9,210 nt of DNA from Flavobacteriaceae bacterium. GTDB lineage: Bacteria; Bacteroidota; Bacteroidia; Flavobacteriales; Flavobacteriaceae. Location of the stretch: positions 1-9,210 of the forward strand of contig DAOVTF010000056.1 of assembly GCA_030633225.1 (NCBI GenBank). Reading direction: 5' to 3'. This document shows positions 1 to 8,109 of the stretch, piece by piece; positions within the stretch are counted from its first letter, which is position 1; each line of letters starts with the position of its first letter. The notes under the pieces are model-generated. The model was not told the origin of the DNA. It ran no database searches and saw nothing but the letters and a program-made list of their open reading frames with translations. The translations under genes and the position numbers were made by a program.

Positions 1-1
1 G

Positions 2-610
2 CGACCTTACCAAATTGGAGATCGCGTAAAAATACAAAATACTGTTGGAGATGTAATCGAGAAAACACTCTTGATTACTCGAATAAGAACCTTAAAAAAT
101 GAAGAGGTAACCATTCCAAACTCTAATATTATAACAAATCACCTAGTTAATTATTCGGCCAATATTAAAAATGATGGACTGATTCTTCATACAGATGTAA
201 CCATAGGTTATGATATACCTTGGGAGAAAGTTGAAAAGCTTTTATTACAAGCAGCAAGTAAAACTTTGGATATTCAAAAAGAACCCAAGCCTTTTGTACT
301 TCAAACAAGCCTTGATGATAATTATGTATCGTACGAACTAAATGCGTATACCAAAGAAGCAAAGAAAATGCCTAAAATATATTCTGAAATGCACCGCAAT
401 ATATTGGAGCTATTTAATGATGCGGGTATTGAAATCCTTTCACCATCTTATATAGCTGCAAGAGATGGAAATTTAACCACGGTTTCCAGTCAATTAGATA
501 GTAATTCTCGCAGTCCGATTGAAAAAATTGTAGATCATCTAACAGGAAAAAACCAAAAGAATGTAATTACTAAGTCTTCTGCAGATATAGAATCTGATGA
601 TATTTCTTAA
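2..610 (+). CDS. MscS family mechanosensitive ion channel, C-terminal part (5' end outside window)
   Basis: The reading frame is open from base 2, so this is the last 202 residues of a longer protein and not a gene starting at the TTG at 71. Visible residues 1-11 (RPYQIGDRVKI) and 22-41, with KTLLITRIRT followed by the IPNS motif, are the typical beta-domain that follows the pore helix TM3 in MscS channels. The remaining part fits the cytoplasmic alpha/beta domain, including GIEILSP near residue 140, and ends in a polar Ser/Asp-rich tail. The transmembrane helices and pore lie before the window. By family knowledge, MscS forms an inner-membrane homoheptamer that opens under membrane tension and releases solutes on hypo-osmotic shock. 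It converges on the next gene with a 5-base gap. Family assignment is firm. The physiological role, and whether this is an MscS-like variant with extra N-terminal domains, cannot be judged here. Confidence 0.92.
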   Translation, partial: RPYQIGDRVKIQNTVGDVIEKTLLITRIRTLKNEEVTIPNSNIITNHLVNYSANIKNDGLILHTDVTIGYDIPWEKVEKLLLQAASKTLDIQKEPKPFVLQTSLDDNYVSYELNAYTKEAKKMPKIYSEMHRNILELFNDAGIEILSPSYIAARDGNLTTVSSQLDSNSRSPIEKIVDHLTGKNQKNVITKSSADIESDDIS

Positions 611-615
611 AACTA

Positions 616-2817
616 TTATTCTTCAACCTTTTTAGTTTCTAAACTTTCATCTTCTTTCATAGAGAAATTAACTTTTAAAGTAGGAAAGGATCCTGTATTT
701 TCAGGTGCTTTTGGGTCTGAAACAATAACTTTTATTTGTGTATCACCACCTTCAATTTCTATATATTTCTCTATATTAGAGATTATTAACTTGGTGTTAT
801 TTTTAGAAACAGAATCCAATAATATAGGATTTGATAAGGACATATATGATTGTTTAAAATCTAATGAGTCTGCTGCTGTTTTACTTAATATGAAAGTTTC
901 AAAATCTTTTTCATCTTTCAAATAATCTTTTTTAGTTTCATTAAAATAGATTTTTCCAGCTTCATCTTTTGCAATGGCTTCTTTTTGTAATTGTTTATCT
1001 ACATAGTAAACCATTTCAATTTTAAGTCCCTCTTTTTTTTGTTCTAATTCTAATAATTTATCTAATTGAGATCTATTTTTCTCTGAAGGTATTGTGTCTA
1101 AATATTTAAATTGAATTTGTTCAAGATCTTTAGGGTCACCATCAACCAAGCCTGCTAATAATTTTCCTGGACTTGTTGCAGCCTTAACAATCAAATTTTT
1201 AAAAGAGTTCCAAACTATTTTACCAACATTAACCGTTGGGTCATTCATATCACCTCGAACAGGTATGTTTAAATTGACATCACCATTTTTATCTTTTAAA
1301 AGAAAAAGAGCAAATTTTAATGGTAAACTATACAAGCCTCCTTTAGAATTATTTAATGAAACGTTTTTAATCAATAATTGATTTTCACTTACAATGTTTC
1401 CATTAGTTATTATTGAATTAGAATAATAAAACATATCTCCTTCTAAAATGGTATGGCCAGTATAATGATTTGCATATATATTGATGTCAGATAATACAAA
1501 TTTTTCTATCGTAATATCTAATTTGGCATTTGTAGTATTTTTGGGGTCAAATCCTACTTTTGCACGAAGTGTACCTCGATTATTCAATAACATATCAGAA
1601 TAAATATCAACCCATTTTGAATCGCTAAAAACACTATCTGAATCAATTTCTATATCACTTAAATGATAATTAAAAGGCTTTCCCGTAAGGTTATCGGTAT
1701 AGTCAAGAATACCCCTATTTACTTCTAAATGATTAACCGCATAATAGAGGCCACTATCATTAGGCGTATTATTTTTTATTGTATCATTAGCAACAGGTTG
1801 ATTTACCTTTTCTGTTGACTCGGAAGAACTATCTAATTTAAAAATTTGTAAGAAATTATTAGATATAGAATCAAGTTGAAAAAAGGTATAAGAATCGTTA
1901 ACTATAAAAGAATCAAAAACATAAGAACTATTAAAATAATCTATTTTTTTTATGGTAGCACCTATCTCTTTAGCAGAAAGAAATGTTTTGTCATTGTTAT
2001 CGGTTATTTTAAAATCATTGACTTTTACCGTTCCTGAAACAATTGATTTAACAGCTTCATTAGTGTTTCCTATAATCTGAATTTTAGAATCTACTATGCC
2101 GCTAAAACTATTAATCTCGGCATATTTTGCAACATATTTATAAAACGGATCTAAATACAAATCACTAATTGTTATCGTAGCATCATAAGCACCATCTAGA
2201 GGATTAATATTTAATTTTGATTCGAAATAACCCCCTCGAGGGAAATTAAATTTTATATCAGCATTACTTTTATGTTCTTGATCCCAACCAATAAAAGGCA
2301 CTAAAAAGGATATGTTTTCAATATTGGTAATATGCTCAATATCTTGATTATTAAAATGAAAATCCGCATTCTTTAATTCTAAATTGGACAAGCTATATTT
2401 TAAAGATTCTTCTTCAACATCTTTATTTAAAGAATCCTCTTTAGTTGAATGAAAGGCAATAAGATCATCAAAATTAAAAAGGGAATCCTTCATAGACACC
2501 TTAACATCTAGACCTTTAAGATATAATGCTTCTATTTCAATTTTATCTTTAAATAATTGTAATGGTTCAAGATTAACCATTAAGGTATCAAAAGAAATAA
2601 AGTTATCTTTTTCATCTTGCTCCAGCATTTTAAAGCCGTAAGCTTTAACCGTACTTGTAAAATAATTATACTTTAATTTTTCAATTTGAATTTGGCGTCC
2701 TAATAATTCTTTACTGTTATTTACAGCATAACGTTTAACAAAGCCAGGAAGTAAGAGTAAAATAATTATAACAATACCCGCAACACCTAAGACTATTTTC
2801 AATGCTTTTTTTTTCAT
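616..2817 (-). CDS. AsmA-like / DUF748 domain envelope protein
   Basis: This 733-residue protein has a Lys-rich start and one strong hydrophobic helix (about residues 6-24), which suggests an inner-membrane anchor with the rest in the periplasm. The segment after the helix (about 27-120: VKRYAVNNSKELLGRQI, then repeated short beta-type stretches and LYLKGLDVKV) matches the start of AsmA/DUF748 proteins. The strongest signature is at 498-550: LPLKFALFLLKDKNG, then IPVRGDMNDPTVNVG, then a hydrophobic/basic stretch ending ATSPGKLLAGL, the usual DUF748 core. The C-terminal part (about 580-733) also fits DUF748 proteins. A Ser/Asn/Asp-rich linker lies near 328-356. AsmA-like proteins are thought to be long beta-groove bridges involved in phospholipid or outer-membrane homeostasis; the role of this one is inferred. 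It follows the upstream operon after a terminator and a 114-base gap, so it is probably transcribed separately. Start ATG at 2817 directly precedes the membrane helix. Confidence 0.85.
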   Translation of the reverse strand: MKKKALKIVLGVAGIVIIILLLLPGFVKRYAVNNSKELLGRQIQIEKLKYNYFTSTVKAYGFKMLEQDEKDNFISFDTLMVNLEPLQLFKDKIEIEALYLKGLDVKVSMKDSLFNFDDLIAFHSTKEDSLNKDVEEESLKYSLSNLELKNADFHFNNQDIEHITNIENISFLVPFIGWDQEHKSNADIKFNFPRGGYFESKLNINPLDGAYDATITISDLYLDPFYKYVAKYAEINSFSGIVDSKIQIIGNTNEAVKSIVSGTVKVNDFKITDNNDKTFLSAKEIGATIKKIDYFNSSYVFDSFIVNDSYTFFQLDSISNNFLQIFKLDSSSESTEKVNQPVANDTIKNNTPNDSGLYYAVNHLEVNRGILDYTDNLTGKPFNYHLSDIEIDSDSVFSDSKWVDIYSDMLLNNRGTLRAKVGFDPKNTTNAKLDITIEKFVLSDINIYANHYTGHTILEGDMFYYSNSIITNGNIVSENQLLIKNVSLNNSKGGLYSLPLKFALFLLKDKNGDVNLNIPVRGDMNDPTVNVGKIVWNSFKNLIVKAATSPGKLLAGLVDGDPKDLEQIQFKYLDTIPSEKNRSQLDKLLELEQKKEGLKIEMVYYVDKQLQKEAIAKDEAGKIYFNETKKDYLKDEKDFETFILSKTAADSLDFKQSYMSLSNPILLDSVSKNNTKLIISNIEKYIEIEGGDTQIKVIVSDPKAPENTGSFPTLKVNFSMKEDESLETKKVEE

Positions 2818-2881
2818 TTCAAGTAACTAAAAAAGAATTGTAAATTTAAATAAATAAATTATGCTTTTTATCTAATTTAAG

Positions 2882-2911
2882 AAAAAAAGACTGCCTATAA
2901 CAACAGTCTTT
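2882..2911 (-). terminator. Rho-independent terminator of the DUF3604/porin operon
   Basis: On the minus strand an 8-bp perfect stem, AAAGACTG (2911-2904) with CAGTCTTT (2893-2886), encloses a 10-base loop and runs straight into seven T residues (2888-2882). It starts about 20 bases beyond the stop codon of the second DUF3604 gene, the expected place for the end of that transcript. The stem is only moderately GC-rich, which is normal in such AT-rich genomes. No competing T-run of similar quality follows the stem on the plus strand. Confidence 0.8.
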
Positions 2912-2931
2912 AAGTTTAAAATTTTATTCTT

Positions 2932-4818
2932 TTATTTTGGATTATACCAAATCGGGCTAGACCAAGCACGTTCTTGTATGGTTGATTTTACACCTTCTAA
3001 TAAAGGCAATCCTGCTCTTACAGCATCAAAAGTACTCCAACGTGGTGTTGGAATTTCAATAACTCTTACATAATACACTGCATTTATTTCAGGATTAAAT
3101 TCGGTATCAGTCCAAGTTCCTGTTAAGGTGGCACTACCAATATTATTTGTATAAGTCGCTTTTTCTAAATTAACTGTATTTCCAATTGGAGTTAATTTCC
3201 CGTTTTTATCTTTGGTTCTATCATCAGACCAAACTACATCATAAATTTTTTCTTGTGTTTTTCCAGTATCAGTAACCCATCCTTTAATAATTTGAATGCG
3301 ATCTAAATTTGCTTGATCAGGATCTTTAATTGCCCAAAATGAAAACGTTGGACTTCCTTCTCCTTTTTTTAAGGTTTGCCCCATAGGAACACCATTTTTA
3401 TATCCATCTTTAACTAAAATTTCATAATTTTCAGGGCTTTCATTTAAACCAAAGCCTCCAAAAAACCGAACTTTCATTCTTGTGCCACTCGTAGCAAAAG
3501 TCTCTTTGTTTTTCATTGCATCCCAAATAGCAAATCGTGTGTTTTTAGGAGCCCAAACTCCAGTTAAAGCACCAGGAGTTAAATCGACACCTTTAATCCA
3601 ACCACCTACTTCTTCATTTCTACGACGATCGATACTACCATCAGCAGCACCATGACTTCCTATTTTAAAATTTGACTCTGTTAGATTAGAAGGCACTCCG
3701 TTATGGTTATCTGTACCTCCAATAAAACCAAATTGATAAGGATTCATACCTAATTTATTTTCATAATCTAATCCTTTTATCAAGGCATCTCGTACAAAAG
3801 ATGATTTAGCAAATGTTCTTCCACTATAATCTTGGATAGAATTTGCATTTTCAAAATCAGCAAACTCATCATTTGTCCAAAATTTCGCATGTACTTCAGA
3901 ATTTCCTTTAATTTGCATCATCTCGATAAGAGGTTCAAAGCGATTTCTCATTTGAACATATTCCAAATCAATTGGTTTACCTTTAGAATCTTTACTGTTA
4001 AACATCATTCCTTTACTGGCGTTAGAATTATGGGGTGCAGCAAAAACCCGCATTCCTTTATCTTCTAATCCTTTCATCCATTCCCAAAGTTCCTCTTCTC
4101 TGTTAATATCAGCATAACCAGGAACAAAATCTGGAACTTTATTAATATCTCTAAAAAAAATATTTCTATGTAAATTTCCTCCTTGTGGAGCAGCACTCCA
4201 TTCATAAGCCGGTATGGTGGTAAACTTGCCGGGTTCGTAATGTTCTTTTGCAGCATCCAAAATAACTTTCCATGCATTTTTAACAGATTCTACTCCAGGA
4301 TAAAAATCGGTATGTTGCGGAGGTCCATCTCCTCTGTTCACCGATACTACATATTTAAAAAACCACTTTTCTCTTGTTTCAAAATCGGTAAGACTTCTTA
4401 ATTCTATTAATTTTTCATTATTATAACCTTCAGATTCTGGAGCGAAGTTATCATGCATTTCACCTAAATATTCTGCGTGGTCGGTAACTGCACAAAAATC
4501 TAAAGGTTTGCTTATGGTAATTTTTTCTCCATTTACTTCTACCTCTTCTCCTTTTGCAAAACGGTAGGCATCAGTTGACAATAAACGTGTTCCACCTAAA
4601 TAAGCATCTAAAGAATATGCAGTGTGTAAATGAGTTTCTCCAAAATAGGCTTCTTTCATTGGATTTTCAGCAACGGCATCTTCAGCCGCTTTTACCTGTT
4701 GTTCAGGTGTTAGTGTTATATCTTCTTTTGTTGAAGTGTCGTTTTCTGTTTGTTTTTTACTGTCATTACAAGCCATTAAGACAAGTAAAGTAAAGCTGGT
4801 AAGGATAATTTTTTTCAT
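2932..4818 (-). CDS. DUF3604 lipoprotein, predicted PHP-like metallohydrolase (second paralogue)
   Basis: I place the start at ATG 4818 (628 residues). It gives a lipoprotein signal, MKKIILTSFTLLVLMAC, with lipobox LMAC and the lipidated Cys at 17. An in-frame ATA/ATG-type extension to 4905 would overlap the preceding gene and bury this signal. A polar linker (18-55) leads to the DUF3604 domain. Candidate metal ligands follow the PHP order: H63-x-H65 (ETHLHT), D113-H114 (TDHAE), H263 (APHN), and D370-x-H372 (GGTDNH). Other conserved stretches are AYEW (204-207), NLHRNI (215-220) and E308/H310. The C-terminus is ERAWSSPIWYNPK. All metal motifs are intact, so an active metal-dependent hydrolase, perhaps a phosphoesterase, is likely, but the substrate is unknown. 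It lies 10 bases after its paralogue and is the last gene before the terminator. Lipidation and envelope location are predicted from the signal; which membrane and which face are not determined. Confidence 0.9.
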   Translation of the reverse strand: MKKIILTSFTLLVLMACNDSKKQTENDTSTKEDITLTPEQQVKAAEDAVAENPMKEAYFGETHLHTAYSLDAYLGGTRLLSTDAYRFAKGEEVEVNGEKITISKPLDFCAVTDHAEYLGEMHDNFAPESEGYNNEKLIELRSLTDFETREKWFFKYVVSVNRGDGPPQHTDFYPGVESVKNAWKVILDAAKEHYEPGKFTTIPAYEWSAAPQGGNLHRNIFFRDINKVPDFVPGYADINREEELWEWMKGLEDKGMRVFAAPHNSNASKGMMFNSKDSKGKPIDLEYVQMRNRFEPLIEMMQIKGNSEVHAKFWTNDEFADFENANSIQDYSGRTFAKSSFVRDALIKGLDYENKLGMNPYQFGFIGGTDNHNGVPSNLTESNFKIGSHGAADGSIDRRRNEEVGGWIKGVDLTPGALTGVWAPKNTRFAIWDAMKNKETFATSGTRMKVRFFGGFGLNESPENYEILVKDGYKNGVPMGQTLKKGEGSPTFSFWAIKDPDQANLDRIQIIKGWVTDTGKTQEKIYDVVWSDDRTKDKNGKLTPIGNTVNLEKATYTNNIGSATLTGTWTDTEFNPEINAVYYVRVIEIPTPRWSTFDAVRAGLPLLEGVKSTIQERAWSSPIWYNPK

Positions 4819-4828
4819 AATTGTTTGA

Positions 4829-6736
4829 TTATTTTTCAGGATTATACCAAATTGGGCTAGACCAAGCACGCTCTTGTTGAAACATTGGTGCATCTTTAGG
4901 CACATCTTTTATTTTATATTTTACAACATCATACAACTGCCAAGTTGGAGAAGGGATTTCTAATACTCTTACATAATAAAAAGCATTTTGGTTTGGATCA
5001 AATTCTGGATCTGTCCAAACAGTTTTTAATTCTATAGCACCAATAGTATTTGCATATTTACCTGTTTTTAAATCTACTGTATTACCAACACTTGGTAGTT
5101 TTCCGTCATTGTCAATTTTTCTATCACCTGCCCATTCTACATCATAAATTTTCTCTTTTCCTTTACCATTTTCTATCCATCCTTTTATAACCTGAATACG
5201 ATCTAAATTTGCCCAATTTGGGTCTTTCACAGCATGTATCAAAAATTGAGGAGCTTTTTCAGAATGTGCTAAATTACCACCCATGGTAACTCCTTTTTCA
5301 TACGCCTTCATTGCATAATCTTCTCCTTCTAAATCTGAATTTGAAAAATTGTAGCCTCCAAAAAAGCGTAATTTAATTCGGGTTCCAGTTGTTCCATAAG
5401 TTTCTTTACGTTTCATGGCATCCCATAAGGCTGTTCTTGTATTTTCAGTTGCCCAAACAGCAGAATATCCTCCTGCTAAATAATGCCATCCATATCTAGT
5501 TTCACCATTTAATTCTTTAGTTATTTCTCCAACTCTTTCAGGAGATGGTTCAGAAGTAGTATGTTTACCCCACCAATTATCTTCATCACCAGAAACTATT
5601 GCCGTATGCGTATCAGTACCTCCTACCAAACCAAATTTAAATGGGTTGGTTCCTAATTTATTTTCATAAATCATTCCATCTAATAATGCTTTTCTTGCAT
5701 ATTGATACTTTCTTTGCTCAGGTGTTGTTAATATGTCTAAGGTTAAATTGCCTTGATCCCAACCTGTAATTCCATAATTGGCAAATTCATCTTTTGTTGA
5801 AATTAAAGGATGTGTTTCACCAGCTCCTTTTATTTGCATAATTTCATATAAAGGTTCCCATTTATTACGTTTTGCTACATAATCTGCATCAATAGGATTG
5901 CCCTCATGGTCATTTGGAGAAAACATCAACCCACCAGAGAGGTTTCCATTATGAGGTATTGCTAAGGCTCTTCCACCTGTTTTCTCTTCATAATTTTTTA
6001 AAAATTCCCATAGTTTTTCAGGATCTTCACTTTGCAGGGCAGAAAAAGGTAAGATTTGATCTGTTTTATCTTTGTTATCTCTAAACATAATATTACGGTG
6101 TAAATTATTTCCACCAGGAACGGAAGTCCATTCATAAGCAATTATAGTGGTAAATTTACCGGGATTATTATATTTTTCTGCTGTTGCCGTATATTCATGC
6201 CAACTTGAAGTAAATTGTGGCACTATAATTTTAGGATCTGTTGCTGTTGAAGGTAAACTATTATTTGCCAAAGCATATGGTATTTCAACTGCAAGTTTAG
6301 CAGCTCCTTCTTCTCCTTTTTGTAATAAATCATACCATTCCTTTGCTTTTGGGTCATCCATTACAATTGGGTTTCCCTTCGCCAGTTCATTAAACCAACC
6401 AAATCCTTCTGCATGGTCAGAAATTGCTAAAAAATCTAACGGCCGTTTTAATTGCACATCTTGACCTGTATTGGATTTTATTTTTTCACCTATCGCCAAA
6501 CGATAAGAATCTTCAGGGGTTAATCGAGTACCTGCCCCAAAAGCATCTCCTGAAATTGCTGTATGAAAATGTGTATCTCCCCAATATACGTTGGTTGCAT
6601 AATCGTTTGTTTTTGTTTTAGAACTTGTTTCTGCTTCTGTAGTTGAAGTGTCACTTTCTAAATCACTAATTTTTTTTACTTCTTTTTTACAAGAAACGAT
6701 TGCTAAAAAAGAAAATAAGAATAAGATTTTTTTCAT
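4829..6736 (-). CDS. DUF3604 lipoprotein, predicted PHP-like metallohydrolase (first paralogue)
   Basis: This 635-residue protein starts with a lipoprotein signal, MKKILFLFSFLAIVSC, with lipobox IVSC and Cys16, followed by a Lys- then Ser/Thr/Glu-rich linker to about residue 46. The DUF3604 domain contains the same PHP-like series as the downstream paralogue: H56-x-H58 (DTHFHT), D107-H108 (SDHAE), H262 (IPHN) and D375-x-H377 (GGTDTH). AYEW (200-203), NLHRNI (211-216) and QIKGAGETH (301-309) are also conserved. It aligns with the downstream protein over its whole length and ends in the same ERAWSSPIWYNP, so the pair arose by tandem duplication. The two differ most between the DH and AYEW motifs (about 111-195 here) and just after the DxH motif (about 378-420), where substrate selectivity might lie. 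It is 16 bases downstream of the porin gene. Metal binding and hydrolase activity are inferred from motifs; the substrate is unknown. Confidence 0.9.
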   Translation of the reverse strand: MKKILFLFSFLAIVSCKKEVKKISDLESDTSTTEAETSSKTKTNDYATNVYWGDTHFHTAISGDAFGAGTRLTPEDSYRLAIGEKIKSNTGQDVQLKRPLDFLAISDHAEGFGWFNELAKGNPIVMDDPKAKEWYDLLQKGEEGAAKLAVEIPYALANNSLPSTATDPKIIVPQFTSSWHEYTATAEKYNNPGKFTTIIAYEWTSVPGGNNLHRNIMFRDNKDKTDQILPFSALQSEDPEKLWEFLKNYEEKTGGRALAIPHNGNLSGGLMFSPNDHEGNPIDADYVAKRNKWEPLYEIMQIKGAGETHPLISTKDEFANYGITGWDQGNLTLDILTTPEQRKYQYARKALLDGMIYENKLGTNPFKFGLVGGTDTHTAIVSGDEDNWWGKHTTSEPSPERVGEITKELNGETRYGWHYLAGGYSAVWATENTRTALWDAMKRKETYGTTGTRIKLRFFGGYNFSNSDLEGEDYAMKAYEKGVTMGGNLAHSEKAPQFLIHAVKDPNWANLDRIQVIKGWIENGKGKEKIYDVEWAGDRKIDNDGKLPSVGNTVDLKTGKYANTIGAIELKTVWTDPEFDPNQNAFYYVRVLEIPSPTWQLYDVVKYKIKDVPKDAPMFQQERAWSSPIWYNPEK

Positions 6737-6752
6737 GATTTTAAATTTTTGA

Positions 6753-8072
6753 TTATAAATTAATTTTTGATCTAAAGCCTAAAAAGCTAACGTTAGAATT
6801 TTCATTGCCAAAGGCTTTTTCTATTCCTGAAGAAAGGTATTGATAATCAATACCAAAAGAAATCCATTTTGTTATTTGTGCTTCATAAAAAGCCTCAACT
6901 CCAGATTCTCCTCTACCTATTTGTAAGCCATCAAAAATCCCTGGTATTTCTGGAAGGCTAAAATCGCGTAAACCTTCAGAAAAGGTATAGTTAAAATAGG
7001 CAATGCCCCAATGATCTAATGGTCTTTTCTTAAATAAGCTTTGTCCTCCTAAACCAATTTGATAGAAAAAATTAGTAAAAGAACCTTTTCCATCAGTTGT
7101 TCCTATTTGACCAAAGAGACCAAATTGCTGTTTTTTATTATCAGTGTTTTGATATAAGGTTTGCTCAAAAAAGTAGGCCAAACTCCAACGGTTACTTTTT
7201 TCAGTAATCGTATTTCCTATGGGAGGGAAGAAGTTTTCCAAATCATTTAAATTTCTAACTTGCTTGGTACTTACAACTCCTGTAAGTCCTTGTTTTCCTT
7301 TTTTATTAAAAAAGTGAGTAATTAAATCGGCAGTTGCAAAAAAGGTAATGCCATCAGTAAATAAATCTTTAAAACCTAGTTTATTCACTCTACTATTAGC
7401 ATCATAAACAGCAAAGGTAAAATTTCTTTTTTCATTGCTCGACATATAATAAGCACCAAAAACATAAGGTACTGTTATGGCATTTGGCGGCCCTACAAAT
7501 GCATTGTTTTGGAAGTTTCTTACACCCAATCCTCCAGAAAATGTAGAGAAATTTCCTAAATCAATATTGTTAATTTTTCCAACAACAATTTTATCTGTTT
7601 TCGATAAAAATTGAATAAAGTAAATATTCATATCCCAACGATCTGCACCTTCAATACCTGGATAAGCCAATGCTGTATTGACTGGCAATGCGGTTCCGCC
7701 ACGTTGATTTACAGAATGACCCATATTATATTCCATACGAGCAATGGCAAAAAAGCCTTCCCATAAACCTAGTTTTTTTCCATTAAAAACGGTGGCAATC
7801 CCTAGTTTACTTCCATACTCAAAGTCGTTATTTCCTTCACCACTAACCATTCCTTGATAAAAACTAGTATAGCTTGCTTTAAACATAATGCCTTTTTCAG
7901 GAAGCTTTGTACGAAGACCTCCCCATTTCCCCGTAAGGGTTTTTCTTGACAATAAATTAGCACTAGTATCTACCTCGGTAGTATCGCTCGCTATTTCTTG
8001 ATTTCCATCTTGTGCAATTAAAAATGAAGGAAAAATTAAGATTAAAAAAAGAATAAAGTGTAATTTTTTCAT
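6753..8072 (-). CDS. OprB-like carbohydrate porin, outer membrane
   Basis: The chosen start at ATG 8072 gives 439 residues beginning with a signal peptide, MKKLHFILFLILIFPSFLIA, with likely cleavage before Gln21. An in-frame extension to 8123 would overlap the stop region of the preceding gene and displace the signal, so I reject it. The mature N-terminus has an acidic, Thr-rich linker. Then comes LTGKWGGLRTKLPEKGI (46-62), the hallmark opening of OprB-type carbohydrate-selective porins. The rest alternates aromatic and polar residues with Gly/Asn-rich turns, as in a beta-barrel (for example KWISFGIDYQYL near the end). The protein ends in KINL and lacks the terminal aromatic residue common in outer-membrane barrels. 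OprB proteins are passive channels for sugars, but homologues in Bacteroidota are not all sugar specific, so the solute is open. It sits between a small secreted protein and the two DUF3604 lipoproteins, probably in one transcript. Confidence 0.85.
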   Translation of the reverse strand: MKKLHFILFLILIFPSFLIAQDGNQEIASDTTEVDTSANLLSRKTLTGKWGGLRTKLPEKGIMFKASYTSFYQGMVSGEGNNDFEYGSKLGIATVFNGKKLGLWEGFFAIARMEYNMGHSVNQRGGTALPVNTALAYPGIEGADRWDMNIYFIQFLSKTDKIVVGKINNIDLGNFSTFSGGLGVRNFQNNAFVGPPNAITVPYVFGAYYMSSNEKRNFTFAVYDANSRVNKLGFKDLFTDGITFFATADLITHFFNKKGKQGLTGVVSTKQVRNLNDLENFFPPIGNTITEKSNRWSLAYFFEQTLYQNTDNKKQQFGLFGQIGTTDGKGSFTNFFYQIGLGGQSLFKKRPLDHWGIAYFNYTFSEGLRDFSLPEIPGIFDGLQIGRGESGVEAFYEAQITKWISFGIDYQYLSSGIEKAFGNENSNVSFLGFRSKINL

Positions 8073-8109
8073 GGCTTTATAGTTTGTTGTATTTAAAAAA
8101 TGGATTAAA

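Noticed and set aside
2818..2931. Promoter of the DUF748 gene with the Bacteroidota pattern TTG then TAnnTTTG
   Set aside because: The best minus-strand match to the -7 element is TAAATTTA, near 2840, which lacks the last G. No TTG stands at the right distance upstream, so a promoter is likely there but cannot be pinpointed.
3832..4793. Open frames on the plus strand and in another minus frame inside the DUF3604 gene (for example 3832-4068, 4183-4401, 4554-4793)
   Set aside because: They lie wholly within a strongly supported gene, and their translations are low-complexity or Cys/Phe/Leu-rich with no recognisable domain. They are shadows.
4819..4905. Longer N-terminus for the second DUF3604 protein, starting at 4905
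   Set aside because: The extension would overlap the end of the preceding gene by more than 70 bases and place a lipoprotein signal inside the protein. The ATG at 4818 gives a proper signal peptide and lipobox.
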